Source: Novosphingobium sp.
GTDB taxonomy: Bacteria > Pseudomonadota > Alphaproteobacteria > Sphingomonadales > Sphingomonadaceae
DNA length: 6,212 nucleotides
Assembly (NCBI GenBank): GCA_027490345.1
Contig: JAIXYF010000195.1
Span: 1-6,212 of the forward strand
Direction of reading: 5' to 3'
A program made the translations under genes and the position numbers. Each line of letters starts with the position of its first letter. Position 1 is the first letter of the stretch. The notes under the pieces were generated by a model. That model was given only the letters and a program-made list of their open reading frames with translations, was not told where the DNA came from and searched no databases. Positions 3,885 to 6,212 of the stretch are shown piece by piece.

Positions 3885-6212
3885 ATGGATCTTCTGACCC
3901 GGTTCGCCCCGCGCACGCGCCGCGCCCTCTCCCCCGTTTTTGCCGCGGCCTTGATCGGGCTGCTGGGCGCCCCGGCGCCAGCGCTGGCCAGGCCGCCAGT
4001 AAAGGCACCTGCCAAGGCTCTGCCTCAAAAAGCGGCAGCTGGTGCCGTGCCCTGGCTCTATCGCGACAGCGATGTGCCGCAGGACAAGGCTTGGATCTTC
4101 GGCGTCCTACCCAATGGCCTGCGCTATGCCGTGCGCCGCAACGGGGTGCCGCCGGGCCAGATTTCGGTGCGGATGCTGATCGATGCCGGCTCGCTTTATG
4201 AGACGGAACCGCAGCGCGGCTATGCCCACCTGATCGAGCACCTCACCTTCCGCGATTCGAAATACCTCAAGGCCGGAGAGGCGATTCCGGCCTGGCAGCG
4301 CCTTGGCGCCACCTTCGGCAGCGATACCAATGCCGAAACCAGCCCGACGCAAACGGTCTACAAGCTGGATATTCCCGATATCTCGCCCGCCAAGCTGGAT
4401 GAGACCTTCCGCCTGCTTTCGGGCATGATCACCGCGCCGATCTTTACTGAGACGGGCGTGAACACCGAAGTGCCGATCGTGCTGGCGGAAATGCGCGAAC
4501 GGTCTGGCCCGCAGACGCGCATTCTCGATGGCACCCGCGCGATCTTCTTTGCCGGGCAGCCGCTGGGCAGCCGTTCGCCCATCGGCACGGAGGAAACGCT
4601 GAATGCGGCCACTCCGGCCAAGGTCAAGGCTTTCCACGATGCGTGGTACCGGCCCGATAACGCGGTGATCGTGGTGGCGGGCGATGCCGATCCGCAGGCG
4701 ATGATCACGCATATCAAGCAGTGGTTCGGCACATGGAAGGGCGCCAGCTATCCCCGTGGCAAGCGTCCGCCCCAGCCCGATTTCGGTGCGCCGAAGCCGC
4801 CTGTGGGGGCCGATCCGGCCAATCCCGTGGGCGATGCCAAAGTGATGGTGGAGCCCGATCTGCCGCGCGTGTTCAACTATGCCGTGCTGCGCCCTTGGCA
4901 CCAGAAGCGCGATACCATCGTTTATAATCAGGGCCTGATGATCGACCGGCTGGGGCTGGCGATCATCAACCGCCGGCTGGAAGGCCGCGCCCGCGCCGGG
5001 GGCAGCTATCTTTCCGCGCAAGTCGAGCAGCAGCGTATCAGCCGCTCTGCCGATGCCACGCTGGTGACGGTGACCCCGCTGACCGACGACTGGAGGGCGG
5101 CCGTCAAGGACGTGCGCGCGGTGATCGCCGATGCGCTGGCCACGCCGCCGACCGAAGAGGAAATCGCGCGCGAGGTGGCCGAGTTCGACGTGGCCTTCAA
5201 GGTGCCGGTGGAAACGCAGGAAACCCTGGCGGGATCGAAACTGGCCGAAGACATCACCGATGCGGTCGACATCCGCGAGACGGTGGCCAATCCTGATACG
5301 GTCTACAGCATCTTCCGCTCGTCGATCCCGCTGTTCACGCCCGCAGCGGTGCTGGAGCACACCCGCGCGCTGTTCAAGGGCACGGTCATCCGCCCGGTGC
5401 TGATCACGCCCAAGGCGTCCGATGGCACCGAGGCAGACTTGCGCGCCGCGCTGCTGGCGCCTGCCGCGCCATCGGCGGCCAGCCGCCTTGCGGCCAGTTC
5501 GCTCAGCTTCAAGGATCTGCCGCCGATCGGCACGCCGGGCAAGCTGGTCAGCACCGAAGGTACGGGGCTGCTGGGCATCGAACGGATCGAGCTTTCCAAC
5601 GGCGTGAAGGCGCTGCTCTGGTCGAACGAGGCCGAACCGGGCCGCGTGATCGTGCGCGTGCACTTTGGCGGCGGCTACGCCGTGATCGATCCCAAGGATG
5701 CGGTCTATGGCTCGCTGGGTGAGACGGCGCTGATGGACAGCGGCTTTGCCAACGTGGGACGCGAGCAACTGGACCGGCTGGCGACGGGCCGCAAACTCAG
5801 CCTCGATTTCGATATCGAGGATACCAGCTTCAAGATGTCGGCCGATACCCGGCCCGCAGACCTTGCTGATCAGCTCTATCTGTTTGCCGCCAAGCTTGCC
5901 ATGCCGCGCTGGGATGCCAACCCGGTGGTGCGCGCGCAGGCCGCCGCGCGCCTTGGCTATGAAGCGACCAATGCCTCGGCCGCATCGGTGATGCAGCGCG
6001 ATGCGGGCTGGCTGCTCAAGGATGGCGATCCGCGCTATGCCGTGCCCAATCCTGCCGAAATGGCGCGCGCCAATCCCGAAGGCTTCCGCCGCGTGTGGTC
6101 TGCGCTGCTGAAGCAGGGGCCGGTGGAGATCGACATTTTCGGCGATTTCAACCGCGACGAGACGGTTGCCGCGCTGGAGCGCACCTTTGGCGCGCTGCCC
6201 CCGCGCGATCCG
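3885..6212 (+). CDS. Exported M16 (pitrilysin/insulinase) zinc metalloprotease, C-terminus beyond the window
   Basis: The visible 776 residues form one uninterrupted frame from the ATG at 3885 to the window end. A signal peptide with Arg-rich start, hydrophobic core (about 17-28) and APALA cleavage site (after A35) sends it to the periplasm. The first M16 domain has the inverted zinc motif HLIEH (H115, E118 catalytic, H119). The third ligand is probably E195, with a second conserved Glu at E202 in NTEVPIVLAEMRER. The M16 C-type domain around 242-440 includes FHDAWYRPDNAVIVVAGD (250-267). A second M16 half starts near LSNGVKALLW (570-579) and lacks HxxEH; the equivalent stretch reads YGSLGETALM. 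An active half plus an inactive half is typical of exported PqqL-like M16 proteases of about 930-950 aa, so roughly 150-190 residues are probably missing. It would degrade peptides in the periplasm. PqqL and FusC relatives cut imported ferredoxin, but nothing here shows that substrate. A TATACA at 3873-3878 is a weak -10 candidate; no clear -35 or Shine-Dalgarno sequence is visible. Confidence 0.93.
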   Translation, partial: MDLLTRFAPRTRRALSPVFAAALIGLLGAPAPALARPPVKAPAKALPQKAAAGAVPWLYRDSDVPQDKAWIFGVLPNGLRYAVRRNGVPPGQISVRMLIDAGSLYETEPQRGYAHLIEHLTFRDSKYLKAGEAIPAWQRLGATFGSDTNAETSPTQTVYKLDIPDISPAKLDETFRLLSGMITAPIFTETGVNTEVPIVLAEMRERSGPQTRILDGTRAIFFAGQPLGSRSPIGTEETLNAATPAKVKAFHDAWYRPDNAVIVVAGDADPQAMITHIKQWFGTWKGASYPRGKRPPQPDFGAPKPPVGADPANPVGDAKVMVEPDLPRVFNYAVLRPWHQKRDTIVYNQGLMIDRLGLAIINRRLEGRARAGGSYLSAQVEQQRISRSADATLVTVTPLTDDWRAAVKDVRAVIADALATPPTEEEIAREVAEFDVAFKVPVETQETLAGSKLAEDITDAVDIRETVANPDTVYSIFRSSIPLFTPAAVLEHTRALFKGTVIRPVLITPKASDGTEADLRAALLAPAAPSAASRLAASSLSFKDLPPIGTPGKLVSTEGTGLLGIERIELSNGVKALLWSNEAEPGRVIVRVHFGGGYAVIDPKDAVYGSLGETALMDSGFANVGREQLDRLATGRKLSLDFDIEDTSFKMSADTRPADLADQLYLFAAKLAMPRWDANPVVRAQAAARLGYEATNASAASVMQRDAGWLLKDGDPRYAVPNPAEMARANPEGFRRVWSALLKQGPVEIDIFGDFNRDETVAALERTFGALPPRDP

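Noticed and set aside
4107..5768. Long open frame (553 codons) on the minus strand
   Set aside because: It is fully antisense to the M16 protease, which has a signal peptide and zinc motif. The product is rich in Arg, His and Gly with no recognisable domain, as expected from high-GC antisense reading.

Overview
The window is GC-rich chromosomal DNA with short intergenic gaps. It suggests an alphaproteobacterium of the order Sphingomonadales, possibly Novosphingobium. The reasons are a Ros/MucR-family regulator (essentially restricted to alphaproteobacteria), an alphaproteobacterial-type two-domain Nfu protein, and the tsaB-rimI pairing. The genus is inferred from the look of the proteins, not from a search.

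Layout. Positions 1-60 are a perfect, spacer-free palindrome that holds the last codons of mucR and their mirror image; it may be real or an assembly fold-back. A mucR-like gene lies on the minus strand (40-483). The next gap (484-662) carries the mucR promoter region, a plus-strand hairpin followed by six T residues, and a small inverted repeat. Part of this gap may encode a small structured RNA. Positions 663-3060 are a compact minus-strand cluster, transcribed in the order nfuA-like, rutE-like nitroreductase, tsaB, rimI. Gaps inside it are 57, 13 and 18 nt, so it is probably one operon. A 123-nt divergent region (3061-3183) separates it from the plus-strand genes: an exported FKBP-type prolyl isomerase (3184-3813), a strong intrinsic terminator (3831-3863), and a large exported M16 zinc metalloprotease (3885 to the window end, C-terminus missing).

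Function. The minus-strand cluster is housekeeping. Nfu carries Fe-S clusters to target enzymes, TsaB is a subunit of the t6A37 tRNA-modification machinery, RimI acetylates ribosomal protein S18, and the RutE-like flavoprotein is an NAD(P)H oxidoreductase. The plus-strand pair acts outside the cytoplasm, in protein folding and proteolysis. No mobile element, CRISPR array, tRNA or rRNA was seen. Nothing here is clearly a new system. The parts most worth a second look are the edge palindrome, the MucR variant that has lost two zinc ligands and has an AT-hook-like tail, and the candidate small RNA next to mucR.
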